Notes under the pieces: model-generated | The model's input: only the letters and a program-made list of their open reading frames with translations | The model's database searches: none | What the model was told of the DNA's origin: nothing | Translations under genes and position numbers: made by a program | Shown here: positions 16,521-26,202 of the stretch, in pieces | Position numbering within the stretch: the stretch's first letter is position 1 | How the letters are laid out: each line of letters starts with the position of its first letter | Origin: Phil1 sp040767925 | GTDB lineage: Bacteria; Bacillota; Clostridia; Christensenellales; CAG-138 | Direction of reading: 5' to 3' | DNA: 64,000 nt | NCBI GenBank assembly: GCA_040767925.1 | Contig: JAXGNN010000003.1 | Location: 1-64,000 of the forward strand

Positions 16521-19097
16521 GTGGTAAAGGCCAAGTTCCGCGCTCCTTCCGTACATAAACACATTGTCAGCAGAAAAAATGTTTTGGAAAAGCTCGGGCA
16601 TATACCCGAATATAAGTTCACATCAATCGTTGCGCCTGCCGGTTACGGGAAGACCACGGCCCTGTTGAGCTGGCTTCAAACGCGCGGCCTGCCCGCTGCA
16701 TGGCTTTCGCTGGATACGCATGATAACGATCCCACGGCTTTCTGGCGGTATGTATGCGCCGCGCTGGACGATATCGTTGCCGGCATCAGCAAGGACACGG
16801 AATATGTTTTTGCATCCCGCGATCTCATAAACGCCAATGTACACATCAACATCCTCATTGACCGCCTGTCTGAGGTGCAGTCCGACTTTCTGCTGGTGCT
16901 CGACGATCTGCATCTCATAAGCGACCCCGCCATCATGCAGGGCCTTTCCTATCTGCTCGATTATATGCCGGCCAAAATGCATCTGGTCATCTTGAGCCGC
17001 GCGGAGCCGGAAATAAAACTGGCAAAGTCCAGAATCAGAGGGCAAATACTCTGCCTGGGCGAAAACGACCTGCGCTTTGGCGAGGAGGACATTTTCAGTT
17101 TCTACCAATTGAGAGGGCATACGCTGGAGAACGGCGATATAAAAAAGGTGGAAAACTATACGGAAGGGTGGGCCGCGGCGCTGGTGGCCGTGGCCATGTC
17201 GATGGAGCATGAACGCGGCAGCAAAGGCGCAATCGCCGCGCTGGTGCGGTCCAGCCGGGATATAGAGGAGTATCTGAGGGATGAGGTCATCAGTTCATGG
17301 GAGCCGGAAAAACTTGACTTTGCCATGAAAACCTGCATTCTGGATACGCTTTCCGAACCGCTGTGCGACGCCGTAACGGGCGATAATAACGCGCGCCGCA
17401 TGTTTAAGGAAATCATCGAGGGAAACGGCTTCCTCTATGCGCTGGACGACGCGCGGCATGAATACCGCTATCACCATCTGTTCAGCAATTTTTTAAGGGG
17501 CCTTCATCTGGACGCGGCTACCGGGGAGACCGCCGCGCTGCATATAAACGCCGCCCGTTGGTTTGAGGAGCATGAACTCGTGCCTGAAGCGATTGAGCAC
17601 TTGCTGTCCGGAGGCGCATACGGGGAAGCGCTCGACCTGATTGAGCGCAAGACGGATTATCTGATCCACCAGAATGACTTTGGAACGCTGTTGTCATGGA
17701 TCGGGCGGCTGCCGAAAGATATGCTGGATGCCAGCTTTCAGGCAGCCTTGATTTATACGACCTATTATGCTTCCGCCGGCCAGTACGGCCCCGCGCGGCA
17801 ATGGCTCGGCATCGCGAAGGAACGCGCCGCCGCGGAGCGGTACAGTTCCGATTCTGAATGGAGCCAGCATATTTTCATCGAGTGCATCCTGGCCGAGGCA
17901 TACCTGCTGACACGGGAAGGCAGCCCGGATTTCCTGCCGCTGATCCTATCGGCAGCCGCCAAAAGCGGCGGGTATTTTGTGATGCCCAAATACTTTGACA
18001 TAAACACCGGGGATATCTGCTTTTACAGGTGCCCCTTGAGCAAGGCGATCGAAATATACGGGGAAGATCCCGACCGGTACGAAAGAGTGATGGCGAAGTA
18101 CAGGGAACTGCTTGCCGTGAAGCCCGGATACCACCCGCTTATCGCCGGGGAATACCTTTATGAAAACAATCGGCTGAAAGAAGCGCTGCCCTTTTTGCTA
18201 AGCGCGCTGGAGGAGGCGTCCTCCGCCGGCTGCGCGGGCGCGCTCGTGCCCGCGATGGTATATCTGGCGCGTATCAGAAGGGCGAAGGGCGATTTGCCGG
18301 GCGCTTTTGATATGCTGAGCGAATGCAAAAGCAAACTGAAGGATATCGGTAAGCCCCACTGGAATTACCCGATAGACGCCTTTCGGTGCCGGCTGGGTAT
18401 CGAAACCGGAGAAATGGAAAAAGTGGAGGAGTGGTTTGCCTCCCGCAAGCTCGGTATTTATTCGGAAATCAGCGCGGTCAACGAATACGAGCTCCTCGTC
18501 TATTCGCGCGTGCTCATGATGAAAGGCCGCCGGGACGACGCGGAGTTCCTGTTAAAGAGGCTGCTTAATTTCGCGAAGATCGCCGGCAGGCTGCACAGCG
18601 AGGCGGAAGTCTTAAACCTGCTGGCGGAGCTGAATTATCAAAACAACGATATGCGCGCCGCAATGGATTACCTTGAAAAGGCCCTGATCATCGGAAGGGA
18701 AAAGGGCTATTCCCGCAGCTTCCTCGACGAGCCCGCTCCCATGGCCGGACTGCTGCGCTATTATATCATGCGCCGGAGGGGAAAGCCCGGTTCCCCTGAC
18801 GATAAGGAATTGACAGCCTATGCGAAAGGGCTTTTGCTCGGCATGCAGAAAGGTGCGCCGCCGGCGCCGGGAAGCCGGGAGGAAAAAGCCGGGGACGAGA
18901 TCATCAAGCGCCTGACGCCGCAGGAGAAAAATGTGCTGGAGCTTCTGGCGGCTGCGCATACCAACGAGGAAATCGGCCTTGCGCTGGGCATCGGCATCAG
19001 AACAGTCAAAACGCATACGGGAAACATATACAGCAAGCTCGGCGTAAAAAACCGCGCACAATGCGTGAAGCTGGTTCGCGAAATCGAATTATTATAA
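16521..19097 (+). CDS. MalT-type LuxR-family transcription activator
   Basis: An 858-residue large ATP-binding LuxR regulator (LAL/MalT class). Walker A PAGYGKTT lies near residues 38-45 and a Walker B-like LLVLDDLHL near residue 125. The middle is helical TPR-like repeat, and the C-terminal 65 residues are a LuxR helix-turn-helix (LTPQEKNVLELLAAAHTNEE ... RTVKTHTGNIYSKLGVKNR). Such proteins sense an inducer and activate transcription. The GTG at 16521 is preferred because GAAAGGGGG is 6 bases upstream; a TTG at 16500 is also in frame. It precedes a surface protein gene in the same direction, a possible target. Confidence 0.9.
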   Translation: MVKAKFRAPSVHKHIVSRKNVLEKLGHIPEYKFTSIVAPAGYGKTTALLSWLQTRGLPAAWLSLDTHDNDPTAFWRYVCAALDDIVAGISKDTEYVFASRDLINANVHINILIDRLSEVQSDFLLVLDDLHLISDPAIMQGLSYLLDYMPAKMHLVILSRAEPEIKLAKSRIRGQILCLGENDLRFGEEDIFSFYQLRGHTLENGDIKKVENYTEGWAAALVAVAMSMEHERGSKGAIAALVRSSRDIEEYLRDEVISSWEPEKLDFAMKTCILDTLSEPLCDAVTGDNNARRMFKEIIEGNGFLYALDDARHEYRYHHLFSNFLRGLHLDAATGETAALHINAARWFEEHELVPEAIEHLLSGGAYGEALDLIERKTDYLIHQNDFGTLLSWIGRLPKDMLDASFQAALIYTTYYASAGQYGPARQWLGIAKERAAAERYSSDSEWSQHIFIECILAEAYLLTREGSPDFLPLILSAAAKSGGYFVMPKYFDINTGDICFYRCPLSKAIEIYGEDPDRYERVMAKYRELLAVKPGYHPLIAGEYLYENNRLKEALPFLLSALEEASSAGCAGALVPAMVYLARIRRAKGDLPGAFDMLSECKSKLKDIGKPHWNYPIDAFRCRLGIETGEMEKVEEWFASRKLGIYSEISAVNEYELLVYSRVLMMKGRRDDAEFLLKRLLNFAKIAGRLHSEAEVLNLLAELNYQNNDMRAAMDYLEKALIIGREKGYSRSFLDEPAPMAGLLRYYIMRRRGKPGSPDDKELTAYAKGLLLGMQKGAPPAPGSREEKAGDEIIKRLTPQEKNVLELLAAAHTNEEIGLALGIGIRTVKTHTGNIYSKLGVKNRAQCVKLVREIELL

Positions 19098-19299
19098 ATT
19101 TCTTCGCTGACGTCATTTTATCTCATACCTTAGTACGATGCGCTTTTTCCGGTTTCTTTCTATAATATATAAATAATTGCGTCGAACGCCTCTGTGCGGG
19201 CGTGTTTCCGTTCTGCCGCAACAGAAGAGGCGGCCCGGCTTGACGCGGCTTTTCCGTTGGCGGGCTGCTCCGGTACAATACGGGTAAGGAGAGGATGAC

Positions 19300-21216
19300 A
19301 TGGAGAAGAAAGCAAAGCGGATATCGAGGAACATGGCATGGCTGCTGGCTGCGGCGCTGGTGTTTACGCTGTTTCCGGCGACGGCGCTGGCGGCGGATAC
19401 GCACGATGTATACAACGCTGCGGACCTGACGAGCGCCATCATCAGCGCGGCCAGCGGGGACACCATACGGCTGATGGCGAGCTTCGATTGCACCACGGGC
19501 ATCACGATCGACGGCAAAGCGCTTACATTTAACCTGAACGGATATACGCTGAACGTGAGCAACAGCGGTGATAATAGCATAGGCATTAACGTGATCAATG
19601 CCGCATCGCTGGATATCACGGGAAGCGGGAGCCTGAACGCATCCGTCACCGGACAATACAGCTCTGGTGTGCATGCCTCGGGTGGCTCGTACGCGAAGGT
19701 GAGCAGCACGTCCGCAGGGAGCACTTACGCCATGAGTGCGTGCGCGGAGGGTGCCAACAGTTTCATCGAGGTCACCGGTGATGTGACGACGAGCTTTGGC
19801 TTTGGCAGCGGAGCGCGGGCCGAAAACGGCGGCCATGTGAAGGTGTACGGCAACGTAAATGGAACAAATTGGCCCACTTATGCTACGGGTGCGGGAAGCC
19901 TTGTAGAGGTCATGGGCAATGTCCATAGCGGATGGAACCAAGTCCGATGTGCGTATGCTCTCCATGAGGCCGTCATCCGCATCTACGGAATGGTAACAGC
20001 GACTGACTGGATTACCTATGCCGCCTTTTTAGAGGACGGAGCCACGGTGTATTTGGAAAACGTCACGAACACGAGGATGTTTGCCGGATTAGAAGAGATC
20101 GAAGTAAGCAAGACCGACGGCGCGGACGGAACGGGCGAAGAAGCGGGGTACAGGGTTTTCACACACCAAAAGGGCACGCTCAAGCCTGTGAAGCTGCTTG
20201 CGCGCAAGGTCAGCGCGTGGATCGATCCCGGTACCGGCTCCTTCGATAAAAAGACAGAAAATCAGGCAGACGTAAAAACAACCGCGGTATGGGGATTTGC
20301 TACGACGGTAACGGACGTGAAGGCGGGCGGCGTATCCATCGGGACAGACGGGTCGGGCAACTGGAGCCGCTTGGAGCGCACGCTGACCTTCACCAAGGAG
20401 TATCTGGCGGGGCAGCCTGTCGGTGAGCTTGAGCTGTCCGTCGTGTTCGATATCGGCAGCCCGCAGACGTTTACGATCGCGATACACGATACGACGCCGC
20501 GCGTGGTCACCTTCGATCCGCAGGGCGGAACGGTCGCCCCATCGACGAAGACCGTTACCCAGGAAGAACCATACGGAGCTTTGCCCACGCCGGCAAAAGC
20601 GGGGTATCTATTCGGCGGCTGGTATACGGGCGCGAACGGCGCGGGGGATAAAATCGAATCCACGACCATCGTGGCCATCACGGCGGACCAGACGCTGTAC
20701 GCGAAGTGGACGGCAATCAGCTCCGCGCCCACCACCCTGACCGACAGCGCCACGGGCGTCACAGTATCGGGCGACGGTATCCACAGCATGGCGCGGCTGA
20801 CGGTTTCCCCGCTTAAGCTGCATCCTGCGGGAACCTGCGCAGCCTGCGACGCCATACGCAAGACGCAGAAGGATGGGCGCTTTATACTCGGCTATGATAT
20901 CAGCATGACCCCTCCCGCGACCGGCGAACTTACGATCGCCATCCCCGTGGGAAGCCAATATGACGGTCAAAACGTGACCATCCTTCACTGCATAAACGGC
21001 CGGCTGGAAACGATCGCCGTAACGGTGGCCAACGGCGCGGCGACGTTCACTGTGGCCGAGCTCTCGCCCTTCGCGGTGGTGCGTGGGCTGTACGTGCCGG
21101 GGGAGATCACATCCCCGCCCCAGACGGGCGACGCGGCGGCGCCGTGGGGCTTTGTGTTGATCGGGCTGGCGGCGTGTTGCATGCGCGCTTTGGCAGTGAG
21201 GCGGCGCAGGGCCTGA
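19300..21216 (+). CDS. LPXTG-like surface protein with InlB-type repeat
   Basis: A 638-residue exported protein. A signal peptide covers residues 1 to about 30 (MAWLLAAALVFTLFPATALA). Residues 40-300 are a repetitive Gly/Asn/Ser-rich beta-solenoid-like region. One Listeria-Bacteroides (InlB B-type) repeat spans about 402-470 (TFDPQGGTVAP ... GYLFGGWYTG ... LYAKWT). The C-terminus has PPQTGD near residue 606, a hydrophobic segment and an Arg-rich tail, the layout of a sortase signal with P in place of L at the first position. It is likely wall-anchored, with a role in adhesion or surface contact (inferred). A strong terminator follows. Confidence 0.85.
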   Translation: MEKKAKRISRNMAWLLAAALVFTLFPATALAADTHDVYNAADLTSAIISAASGDTIRLMASFDCTTGITIDGKALTFNLNGYTLNVSNSGDNSIGINVINAASLDITGSGSLNASVTGQYSSGVHASGGSYAKVSSTSAGSTYAMSACAEGANSFIEVTGDVTTSFGFGSGARAENGGHVKVYGNVNGTNWPTYATGAGSLVEVMGNVHSGWNQVRCAYALHEAVIRIYGMVTATDWITYAAFLEDGATVYLENVTNTRMFAGLEEIEVSKTDGADGTGEEAGYRVFTHQKGTLKPVKLLARKVSAWIDPGTGSFDKKTENQADVKTTAVWGFATTVTDVKAGGVSIGTDGSGNWSRLERTLTFTKEYLAGQPVGELELSVVFDIGSPQTFTIAIHDTTPRVVTFDPQGGTVAPSTKTVTQEEPYGALPTPAKAGYLFGGWYTGANGAGDKIESTTIVAITADQTLYAKWTAISSAPTTLTDSATGVTVSGDGIHSMARLTVSPLKLHPAGTCAACDAIRKTQKDGRFILGYDISMTPPATGELTIAIPVGSQYDGQNVTILHCINGRLETIAVTVANGAATFTVAELSPFAVVRGLYVPGEITSPPQTGDAAAPWGFVLIGLAACCMRALAVRRRRA

Positions 21217-21241
21217 GTAAACGCCGAAACATTGTATGAGG

Positions 21242-21272
21242 AAAGGACGAGGGCATCATGCCTTCGTCCTTT
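21242..21272 (+). terminator. Rho-independent terminator after the surface protein
   Basis: AAAGGACGAGGGCAT and ATGCCTTCGTCCTTT pair over 15 positions with one G-T wobble, followed by TTCTTTT. It lies 26 bases after the surface protein's stop. Confidence 0.85.
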
Positions 21273-21430
21273 TTCTTTTGGGGCGGCGCTGGCCGGAGAT
21301 CGGCATACCTATTCTATTTTCTCAACCTATACGGTATAATTGGGCGGTGGCCATGTTCCCTTATACGCCGGGATGCTGTTTTTTAAAACGACATCTATTC
21401 ATCGACTCACTACATATACAGAGGTGATTT

Positions 21431-21850
21431 ATGCAAGGATATAATATAATAGCCGTCTTCAATCACACCGCGGATAAGCTTTTGATGTGCAAACGCAGAA
21501 AAGACCCGTATAAAGGATTGTCAAATCTTGTCGGCGGCAAAATTGAAACAGGCGAAGACGGCATGAACGCCGCATATCGTGAACTAGAGGAGGAAACCTC
21601 GATCACAAAAAAAGATATCACGCTTTTTCATTTGATGGACTTTACATACTATATCGATGATTGTTATGTTGAGGTTTATGCTGGCAAGTTAAACAAGCAA
21701 ATCACTGTCAATGGCGATGAGAATGACTTGTACTGGTCTGAGACGGATCGCGATTTTTTTGATATGGAGCAATACGCGGGGGAAGGGAACATCGGGCATA
21801 TTGTTCAACATATTAACCGCTCGAAGAAAAAACTGTTTGGAGAAATATAG
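21431..21850 (+). CDS. Nudix hydrolase
   Basis: A 139-residue Nudix-fold hydrolase of nucleoside-diphosphate-linked substrates. The Nudix box spans about residues 36-58 (GGKIETGEDG, then AYRELEEETSI); the usual Gly near its end is Ser. The substrate cannot be told from sequence. AGAGGTG 7 bases upstream sets the start. It appears to be monocistronic. Confidence 0.85.
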   Translation: MQGYNIIAVFNHTADKLLMCKRRKDPYKGLSNLVGGKIETGEDGMNAAYRELEEETSITKKDITLFHLMDFTYYIDDCYVEVYAGKLNKQITVNGDENDLYWSETDRDFFDMEQYAGEGNIGHIVQHINRSKKKLFGEI

Positions 21851-22021
21851 TCAGGTGAAACAAGCCAGGACGGATGCCGGGCATTCGCGAGCGGTGGGGT
21901 AGATCTTTGGGCCTTTTTGAAACTGGCGGAACAGACGGGCAATATCCGCATTCCAATTCCATATTCCATATGAACGGGAATCGCCCGCGTCGGCGCTATT
22001 ATAAAGATAAGAGGAGATGTT

Positions 22022-23629
22022 ATGAAGTTCGATGCAATGCACTACCCGTTCCCGTCGCGCAGGTTTGTCGTCCATGCGAAGAACGGCATCGTCGCGACCA
22101 GCCAGTATTTCGCGGCGCAAGCCGGGCTGGACGCTTTGAAAAGAGGCGGAAACGCGATTGACGCCGCAGTTGCGGCCGCGGCCTGCCTCACCGTCGTTGA
22201 ACCCTGTTCAAACGGCATCGGCGGCGACGCGTTCGCGATCGTTTGGAGCGAAGGAAAGATGTACGGACTCAATTCGTCCGGGCCCGCTCCAAAACATTTG
22301 ACCGCTAAAATGCTCTGCGACAGGGGGCACAAGGAAATGCCCGCCTATGGTTGGGAGCCTGTGACCGTGCCGGGCATCCCCGCCGCATGGGCGGCGCTTT
22401 CCGGGAGGTTCGGCAGGCTGTCCCTTTCCAATGCGGTAGCGCAGGCTGTAAGCTATGCTTCGGAAGGCTTCCCCGTTTCGCCCGTCGTGGCGCAAGGGTG
22501 GGGGAGAGCGGCGCAGGTCTATAAGAACAGGCTCGGCGAGGGCCTTGCAAAGCACTGGTACGATACGTTTACGAAGGATGACGCGGCCCCGAAAAGCGGA
22601 GAAGTTTTCCGGCTTCCCGACCATGCGAGAACGCTCCAGGAGATCGGCAAAACATGCGCCGGGAGCTTTTACAGGGGCGAGCTTGCGGCAAGGATCGCGG
22701 CCTTCGCGCGGCAAACGGGAGGGTATCTGACGGAATCGGACCTGGAAGCCTTTCAGCCGCAGTGGGTGGAGCCTTTGTCCGTGCGCTACAGAGGCCATGA
22801 CGTTTGGGAGCTGCCGCCCAACGGCCACGGGCTTGTTGCGTTGATGGCGCTCAACGTTCTCGCGGGGTTCGACCCTTTCGAACTGGGTGATCCCGAAGCC
22901 GTTCAGCGCCATATCGAAGCTGTTAATCTCGCGTTTGCCGATGGGCTCAATTACATAGCGGATCCGGATTGCATGAAAGCGGACGTTAAAGAGATGTTGT
23001 CGCGCGAATACGCTTCCTCGCGCCGCGCGCTCATTAAGGACACCGCGATCGTTCCCGAACCCGGACGCTTTGACGACCACGGGACGGTGTATCTTGCGAC
23101 AGCCGATTCCGAAGGGAACATGGTTTCTTATATCCAAAGCAACTATATGGGCTTCGGCTCGGGGCTTGTCGTTCCGGGCACGGGAATCGCGCTCCATAAC
23201 CGCGGCGCGAATTTCTGCCTCGATGCGCGGAGCGCGAACTGCCTGGCGCCCGGCAAACGGCCGTATCACACCATCATACCGGGCTTTTTGACCTGCCAGG
23301 GGAAAGCGGTGGGGCCTTTTGGCGTGATGGGCGGATTCATGCAGCCGCAGGGCCACGTGCAGGCGGTGATTAATATGCTGGATTATGGCCTGAATCCTCA
23401 GGCAGCGCTCGATCATCCGCGCTGGCGCTGGGATAAAGGGCTGGAGGTCGCGGCGGAAGAAAACTTTGAGGGCGCATCTTTGAATGCGCTTAGCGAAAAG
23501 GGCCATATCATCCGGAAGGAACCCTCCGGCGGCGCTTTCGGAAGAGGGCAGATTATTTTAAGGGGCGACAACGGCGTTTTGAGTGCCGGTACCGAGTGCC
23601 GGGCGGACTCCGCCGCGGCCGGGTGGTAA
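22022..23629 (+). CDS. Gamma-glutamyltransferase family protein
   Basis: A 535-residue N-terminal-nucleophile hydrolase of the gamma-glutamyltranspeptidase family. Visible are the GGNAIDAAVAAAACLTVVEP block near residue 45, GGDAF near 70, and the self-cleavage Thr in HGTVYLATAD near residue 353. No signal peptide is evident, so it is probably a cytoplasmic member of the family rather than classic periplasmic GGT; substrates could be glutathione-like or other gamma-glutamyl compounds. AGAGGAG 5 bases upstream supports the start. A GNAT gene follows 4 bases later. Confidence 0.88.
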   Translation: MKFDAMHYPFPSRRFVVHAKNGIVATSQYFAAQAGLDALKRGGNAIDAAVAAAACLTVVEPCSNGIGGDAFAIVWSEGKMYGLNSSGPAPKHLTAKMLCDRGHKEMPAYGWEPVTVPGIPAAWAALSGRFGRLSLSNAVAQAVSYASEGFPVSPVVAQGWGRAAQVYKNRLGEGLAKHWYDTFTKDDAAPKSGEVFRLPDHARTLQEIGKTCAGSFYRGELAARIAAFARQTGGYLTESDLEAFQPQWVEPLSVRYRGHDVWELPPNGHGLVALMALNVLAGFDPFELGDPEAVQRHIEAVNLAFADGLNYIADPDCMKADVKEMLSREYASSRRALIKDTAIVPEPGRFDDHGTVYLATADSEGNMVSYIQSNYMGFGSGLVVPGTGIALHNRGANFCLDARSANCLAPGKRPYHTIIPGFLTCQGKAVGPFGVMGGFMQPQGHVQAVINMLDYGLNPQAALDHPRWRWDKGLEVAAEENFEGASLNALSEKGHIIRKEPSGGAFGRGQIILRGDNGVLSAGTECRADSAAAGW

Positions 23630-23633
23630 ACAT

Positions 23634-24047
23634 ATGAATATCATTTATCGATATGAGAACGCATTGCCATCCGATCAACTCCACCGCTTGTTTATGCTGG
23701 CGGGGTGGTGCAACGGGCCGGAGACTTCGGATATGCAAGAGAATTTTAACCTGCCTTTTATCCATTCAACATTGGTTGTTTCGGCATGGGAGAACGATCG
23801 CCTGATTGGCGCGGTCAGGGTCTTGAGCGATAAAATCATCAGGTCGATCATCTATGACCTGGTTGTCGATCCGGCTTATCATAACGAAGGCATAGGCCGT
23901 GAAATGGTGAGGAGATGCATTGAGCGATATCCGGACACAGAGTGGCTGGTGCAGACGACGCAGAATATTGCCGGGTATTACGAAAAGCTTGGGTTCAAAA
24001 GGCTTGACGAAGTGTTTTTAAATATTCCCTCGAAATATATGCCATAG
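23634..24047 (+). CDS. GNAT-family N-acetyltransferase
   Basis: A 137-residue GNAT protein. The acetyl-CoA binding motif is visible as DLVVDPAYHNEGIGREMVRR near residues 80-98, followed by the C-terminal NIAGYYEKLGFKR. The acceptor is unknown. It starts 4 bases after the gamma-glutamyltransferase stop, so the pair is probably co-translated; a longer in-frame reading exists upstream but would overlap that gene by about 50 bases. Confidence 0.85.
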   Translation: MNIIYRYENALPSDQLHRLFMLAGWCNGPETSDMQENFNLPFIHSTLVVSAWENDRLIGAVRVLSDKIIRSIIYDLVVDPAYHNEGIGREMVRRCIERYPDTEWLVQTTQNIAGYYEKLGFKRLDEVFLNIPSKYMP

Positions 24048-24169
24048 GCTTGGAATCGTACCGGGTGCAGTTCTGCAGAATAGATGTTTGGGAGAGAGGG
24101 ACTGCACTGGTGCACATCGTTATGCCGGAAGTTATTAGCAGGTGCAAATCTTATAGGGATATAAGAAAC

Positions 24170-24757
24170 ATGAAAGATTTCATTTTCATCACCGGAACGA
24201 GCGGAGTCGGAAAGTCAACATTGGCACAGGGCCTGTTTCATCATTATAAGAGCACATGCGTTGAGCAGCATATGGTTCCAGCGTTTATTTCCCGTGATGG
24301 GAGAGAGTTTATGACGGGAGAACTGGAAGAACTAACATGCTGGGAGAACCAGAAAGCGATGCTTTTGTGTTTTTATAGGCTGGGTTATAAAAATATCATC
24401 GCATCCGATATCGATGATTTAAGAACCCGGGATATTCCTCAAGACTTCAAAGGTTATGAATACATAACGATAAAGCTCGTTTGCAGCGATTTGCTTCAAA
24501 TCCGGAATCAGATGAAAAACCGATCGGATAATGGCCTTGTCGATTATGAGCTGCAGGAATCCTGCAACGAGAAGAACCTGAACAGGCCCTGCTTGCCCAA
24601 TGAACACAGTATCGATATTGCGGGAATGACGATTGAAACGGTTCTTAAGAAAGCGATTGAAGTGATTGACAGCAATCCATCGCTATTGGATTATGAATAT
24701 GAAAAACCTGATCAGAGCCGGTTTTATTCATGGGTTTTCAGCAATGGGTTAAGGTAA
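24170..24757 (+). CDS. P-loop nucleotide-binding protein, kinase-like
   Basis: A 195-residue protein with a Walker A motif GTSGVGKST right at the N-terminus (residues 8-16), as in small-molecule or adenylate-type kinases. Phosphate acceptor unknown. The ATG at 24170 is chosen because it puts the P-loop at the usual position; an in-frame start at 24050 would add about 40 residues that look non-homologous. The gene has no strong ribosome-binding site. Confidence 0.7.
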   Translation: MKDFIFITGTSGVGKSTLAQGLFHHYKSTCVEQHMVPAFISRDGREFMTGELEELTCWENQKAMLLCFYRLGYKNIIASDIDDLRTRDIPQDFKGYEYITIKLVCSDLLQIRNQMKNRSDNGLVDYELQESCNEKNLNRPCLPNEHSIDIAGMTIETVLKKAIEVIDSNPSLLDYEYEKPDQSRFYSWVFSNGLR

Positions 24758-24794
24758 TGTCATAACGACTTTATAGTAAGGAGCCCAAACAATC

Positions 24795-25067
24795 ATGTAC
24801 GTATACTTGATGAAAAACGTTAGGCCCCTCAATGAGGAAATCATCAGGAGACACGTCGAACATTTAAGGGGACTGAAAAAACAGGGCAAGCTCGTGCTGT
24901 GCGGGCCGTTTACGGATTACCCCGGAGGGATGGTTGTTCTTCTGGCTGAGAATTTGGCCGAAGCCACGGACATCGCGATGGCCGATCCTTTTATCGCCGC
25001 GGGATATAAATCTTTTGAAATCAGAACAATGGAAGCGGCCAGCGACGAAAACAACTTTTTGCTCTAG
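24795..25067 (+). CDS. YciI-like protein
   Basis: A 90-residue dimeric alpha/beta-barrel-type protein. It has the YciI pattern: HVEHLRGLKKQGKLVLCGPF near residues 20-40 with the conserved His, and DPFIAAG near 66. The family includes chlorinated-catechol enzymes and many proteins of unknown role. TAAGGAG lies upstream of the ATG. No clear operon partner. Confidence 0.82.
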   Translation: MYVYLMKNVRPLNEEIIRRHVEHLRGLKKQGKLVLCGPFTDYPGGMVVLLAENLAEATDIAMADPFIAAGYKSFEIRTMEAASDENNFLL

Positions 25068-25095
25068 ATTGCGGAGGCATTTTTGTCGAGGTCGA

Positions 25096-25123
25096 TTCCT
25101 TTTCCCCAATTCCTTGGTATAAT
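25096..25123 (+). promoter_or_regulatory. Probable sigma-A promoter
   Basis: TATAAT at 25118-25123 with a poor -35 (TTCCTT at 25096-25101, 16-base spacing). It lies 43 bases before the hemerythrin-like gene. Confidence 0.45.
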
Positions 25124-25165
25124 AAGGTCAAAGAAACAAACAGGGAAGAAGGGGAGAGGAAGAAA

Positions 25166-25468
25166 ATGATCGGGAAATCCGCGTTTAACAAAGTTAAGGA
25201 AACCCGTTTTCCAACGCTGGAGCAGTATGTGCCGATTGTGGCGAGGGTTCATGGGGGCAGCCATCCGGAGTTCCACGAGGTCCGCAAACTGTTCGACGCG
25301 ATCAGCAGGAAAACAAAGGAAGCTGGCTTGGAAAAACCTGACTTAAGCGAGGAATTCGCTCGGCTGCGCGAAATCACGAATCATTACGCGGTTCCGGGGG
25401 ACGTGTGCGAAAGTTATGAGGCGGTGTATCAAATGCTGGCGGAAGCGGACGAGGCATATCGGACTTAA
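25166..25468 (+). CDS. Small hemerythrin-like (RIC/HHE-type) protein
   Basis: A 100-residue helical protein. The motif VARVHGGSHPEFHEV near residues 26-40 with spaced histidines and a later NHYAVPGDVCESY segment resemble the di-iron repair domain of RIC/ScdA proteins, but only part of the usual metal-ligand set can be seen. It might bind iron or repair Fe-S clusters under nitrosative stress (inferred). GGGGAGAGGAAG upstream is a strong ribosome-binding site. The next gene is the remnant of a metal-transport ATPase. Confidence 0.55.
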   Translation: MIGKSAFNKVKETRFPTLEQYVPIVARVHGGSHPEFHEVRKLFDAISRKTKEAGLEKPDLSEEFARLREITNHYAVPGDVCESYEAVYQMLAEADEAYRT

Positions 25469-25499
25469 GCAAGAATAAGCAGGCAGGGAGAAGGCGAAG

Positions 25500-26132
25500 T
25501 TGCAGAGATTTATCCTAAGCAAGAAAAACCACATAACATTCATCAGCGGAATTCTGATTGCGATCGCGTTCGCGGGCGAATGGGGATTTAAAAACGACGA
25601 GGTGTTTCATTGGGCTTTGATCGTCGCTTCCGCCCTGGGGATCGCTCCCATCGCGATCCAGGCGTTTCAGGCGCTGAAAGTCAAGGTCGTCAGCATCGAT
25701 GTTCTGGTTACCATCGCGGTTGTCGGGGCCTTTATCATCAAAAGCTTTGAAGAATCAGCCATCGTTACGTTTTTGTTTTTGTTTGGAGCTTACCTCGAGC
25801 AGCGCACGCTGAACAAGACGCGTTCGGCCATTAAAGAGTTGATCGACATGGCGCCGGAGAGCGCGTTGAAGCAGATGGAAAACGGCGAGTTTGAGGAAGT
25901 GGAAGTGGATGAGGTCGACGTCGGCGACATTCTGCTTGTGAAAACCGGCGCGAAAGTGCCTGTGGATGGCACGGTTTTGATCGGCGAAGGCTACATCAAC
26001 GAGGCGAGCATTACCGGCGAGGCCCTTCCGGCCGGCAAAAAAGCGGGGTCCGGCGTGTATGCCGGGACGATTCTGGAAAACGGAACCATTCAAATCGTCG
26101 CCGAGCGCGTCGCCGAGGATACGACTTTGACC
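25500..26132 (+). pseudogene. Heavy-metal P-type ATPase, truncated by IS insertion and deletion
   Basis: The first 211 residues match P1B-type ATPases: transmembrane segments, LEQRTLNKTRSAIKELIDMAPE, then the actuator TGE loop (NEASITGEALPAGKKAGSGVYAG). The frame breaks at 26133, where an IS3-family inverted repeat starts, and stops at 26165 inside it. The phosphorylation, ATP-binding and later membrane parts (more than 400 residues) are missing and do not resume after the IS. The product would be non-functional. A TTG start is used, after AGGGAGAAGG. A complete homologue lies at 48607. Confidence 0.88.
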
Positions 26133-26154
26133 TGCCCCCAATCCTTGTACCAGT
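26133..26154 (+). repeat. IS left inverted repeat
   Basis: TGCCCCCAATCCTTGTACCA and two more bases. It matches the reverse complement of 27467-27488 at 19-20 of 22 positions. Confidence 0.8.
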
Positions 26155-26202
26155 CCCAGAGTTAGTTGAGATATAATAAACAAAACAAAAGGAGCTGGGA
26201 AA

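Noticed and set aside
19240..19279. Promoter-like TTGACG and TACAAT before the surface protein gene
   Set aside because: The spacing is 28 bases, too long for a sigma-A promoter.
21236..21427. Small open frame after the surface protein gene
   Set aside because: It covers the terminator hairpin and has no ribosome-binding site.
22208..23506. 432-codon minus-strand open frame opposite gamma-glutamyltransferase
   Set aside because: Antisense shadow of a GC-rich gene with clear GGT motifs.
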